The position numbers and the translations under genes were made by a program. Below are positions 62,673 through 64,000 of a stretch of 64,000 nt of DNA, in pieces. Within the stretch, counting starts at the first letter, position 1; the number at the start of each line of letters is the position of its first letter. This stretch comes from Thermofontimicrobium_A sp034505795. GTDB lineage: Bacteria > Zhuqueibacterota > Zhuqueibacteria > Thermofontimicrobiales > Thermofontimicrobiaceae. Under the pieces are notes generated by a model, which saw only the letters and a program-made list of their open reading frames with translations, did not search any database and was not told the DNA's origin. The stretch is from NCBI GenBank assembly GCA_034505795.1, contig JAPDQM010000006.1, positions 1 through 64,000 of the forward strand. Direction: 5' to 3'.

Positions 62673-64000
62673 TTAGAATGGTCGATTGATGCGAAATGTA
62701 ACCACCAGCGGTTCTCCCTTGCGATCCAATCGCTTCGCAAAATCAAGCCGAACATTGCCCTCCCGATTGCCGATGCCAAAGCCAACGGCAGTGTAGAGGT
62801 CATCCCAATCGAGATGATCGAAGCCCTGTTGCGCTTTCAGCGTATCAGCTACCGACCACACCATGCCAGCATCAGCGAACAGAATGAAGCTAAAGTCGCT
62901 TCCGCCGAATGCCCGATTGAGCGGACTGCGACGCCCAAAAATTCGATACTCGATGTTGCCTAACAACAACCGGTTGGTCTGGTTCGAACTATCGTTGGCA
63001 AATTCCTTGTAATTATAGCCCCGGATGGTCGAGAGCCCACCGATGTCGAACTGCAACTGGCTGGGCAAATGGCCCTGCGATGAGCCTGCCCGTAGCCGGA
63101 AATCGAGATTTTCGCCGGATGTAATCGGCTGATACCGTCGAATGTCGACAATGTATCGATTAAAATCAACGTCGAGATTTTTGAAATCTTTGCCGGCAAA
63201 TTCGCCAGAGACATTGATCAGCCAGCCTTGATTCGGATATTTGCAATCGTTGCGAGTATCCAGGGTAGCTGTAGCTGCCACGCTTTTGAACTCGATCTCA
63301 TCGATCAATGGGTTCTCACGAAACTTTTTATCACCACCGAAAATCGACCAGTGGGTTTTCCGCTTTAAATTATAGTGGTGATCCTGGCGATACTCAGCGG
63401 TCAACGTGAGATATTCGGACAGGTCATGAGAAACGTACGCCGAATAGCCTTCCCGACGAAAATAATCTTGAAAATCCTCTCTCAAGAACAATGCTGCCAG
63501 CGAATTTTCAAAAGTAGGAATGATCCACTCGTCCTCAGAATGAACCACATCGTGCGCCTCAGCCCCAACGATGGGACCGTATTTGCCAAAGATATTTCGC
63601 TCCAAGCCGATCTGATAGCAAGCTCGCTTGCGAGAGAAACCATAGCCGGCATGGCCATACAAATCGAACCAGGACCGGCCACGCTCCCGCCAACTATCCT
63701 TTTCCAGTTTCAATCCCAGAAACAGGCCTTCCACTCGATTGTAGCGAAACATAAATGGTTCCTCATCGATGGATGGGTTCCATGAGTTGGGACGCGCATG
63801 GCGTTTTCGTTCCCACTCATCGCCTTTTTTGGGCTTCACCGAAACACCGCTCCAGCCCACGGAAACATGCTGATCGCCATCATCAACCTTGACACCAGTG
63901 ATGCTCGTTTGGACCAGATCACCGGATATTACTGCAGTTGGGGATCGATAAATCTTTCCTCCTACCGAAACGACATCGCCGTTGACTTTGGCCGTGCTAT
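62673..64000 (-). CDS. Omp85-like outer-membrane barrel with bactofilin-like N-terminal stretch (partial)
   Basis: The frame is open from the stop at 62673 to the right edge, so the start lies outside. The leftmost (C-terminal) 395 residues form a surface-antigen/BamA-type barrel: YDLYGHAGYGFSRKR, TLDTRNDCKYPNQGWLINVS (a hallmark), LSTIRGYNYKEF with the RGY motif, FADAGMVWS, AVGFGIG and a terminal INRPF ending in Phe. The visible upstream part reads NGDVVSVGGKIYRSPTAVIS and GDLVQTSI, like polymer-forming (bactofilin) repeats. Such proteins are predicted surface adhesins or assembly factors; the substrate is unknown. Confidence 0.8.
   Translation of the reverse strand, partial: STAKVNGDVVSVGGKIYRSPTAVISGDLVQTSITGVKVDDGDQHVSVGWSGVSVKPKKGDEWERKRHARPNSWNPSIDEEPFMFRYNRVEGLFLGLKLEKDSWRERGRSWFDLYGHAGYGFSRKRACYQIGLERNIFGKYGPIVGAEAHDVVHSEDEWIIPTFENSLAALFLREDFQDYFRREGYSAYVSHDLSEYLTLTAEYRQDHHYNLKRKTHWSIFGGDKKFRENPLIDEIEFKSVAATATLDTRNDCKYPNQGWLINVSGEFAGKDFKNLDVDFNRYIVDIRRYQPITSGENLDFRLRAGSSQGHLPSQLQFDIGGLSTIRGYNYKEFANDSSNQTNRLLLGNIEYRIFGRRSPLNRAFGGSDFSFILFADAGMVWSVADTLKAQQGFDHLDWDDLYTAVGFGIGNREGNVRLDFAKRLDRKGEPLVVTFRINRPF

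Noticed and set aside
1..64000. tRNA, rRNA, CRISPR, prophage and insertion-sequence genes
   Set aside because: I looked for T-loop sequences, regular spaced direct repeats, transposase motifs (DDE, HUH) and phage structural genes and found none; short palindromes are the only repeat class seen.

Overview
The window looks like chromosomal DNA from a Gram-negative bacterium of the FCB lineage, most likely a candidate phylum near KSB1 or Calditrichota. This is an inference from gene content. The markers are two PorV/PorQ-type outer-membrane proteins, a secreted Asp-box protein ending in a YPNPF (FlgD-like/type IX) domain, many lipobox lipoproteins, a DUF4252 protein beside an ECF sigma and anti-sigma pair, an MglA/MglB-like cassette and several outer-membrane barrels. 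Base composition appears even, with no obvious foreign island. I saw no tRNA, rRNA, CRISPR array, prophage or complete insertion sequence.

Layout. Positions 1-11876 hold the start of a secreted-protein gene leaving the left edge (minus), then plus-strand genes: priA, a phosphoesterase, an MglB-MglA-MglB-like cassette, an MFS permease, a secreted orphan, and a membrane/spermidine-synthase-like/TPR fusion. Positions 11911-36842 are almost all minus strand: rtcA, an inositol-monophosphatase-family gene, a DHH phosphoesterase and an orphan OppF-like ATPase; an envelope operon (lipoprotein, Asp-box protein, two PorV/PorQ proteins, lipoprotein); HAD, HD, pdxJ and polysaccharide-deacetylase genes; an OPT transporter; two sigma/anti-sigma modules, one with its sigma factor split over two overlapping reading frames; and a STAS, UbiA, B12-radical-SAM group.

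Positions 36858-56398 hold one small minus-strand gene, then a long plus-strand run. It contains a penicillin-acylase-family hydrolase with a small membrane partner, an ACT protein, a MEMO-like lipoprotein, a secreted class I glutamine-amidotransferase-like hydrolase, an FGGY kinase, gamma-glutamyltransferase, a GH31 glycosidase lipoprotein, an ADP-forming acyl-CoA synthetase fused to a GNAT domain, and two overlapping glgC paralogues for glycogen synthesis. A minus-strand membrane protein follows. Positions 56574-64000 are minus strand: an M1 metallopeptidase joined to a predicted outer-membrane barrel, a beta-solenoid-like secreted protein, a sugar-epimerase-family protein, and an Omp85-like barrel that continues past the right edge with a bactofilin-like N-terminal stretch.

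Most of the identifiable machinery is envelope-facing: lipoproteins, barrels, extracytoplasmic amide and glycoside hydrolases, and the sigma/anti-sigma circuits that could regulate them. The least ordinary features are the M1-barrel fusion, the overlapping split sigma factor, the GlgC/GlgC-like pair, the MEMO-like lipoprotein beside gamma-glutamyl enzymes, and a two-armed intergenic palindrome present at two distant sites. Start codons were often moved downstream of the longest reading frame where a Shine-Dalgarno sequence or family N-terminus supported it.
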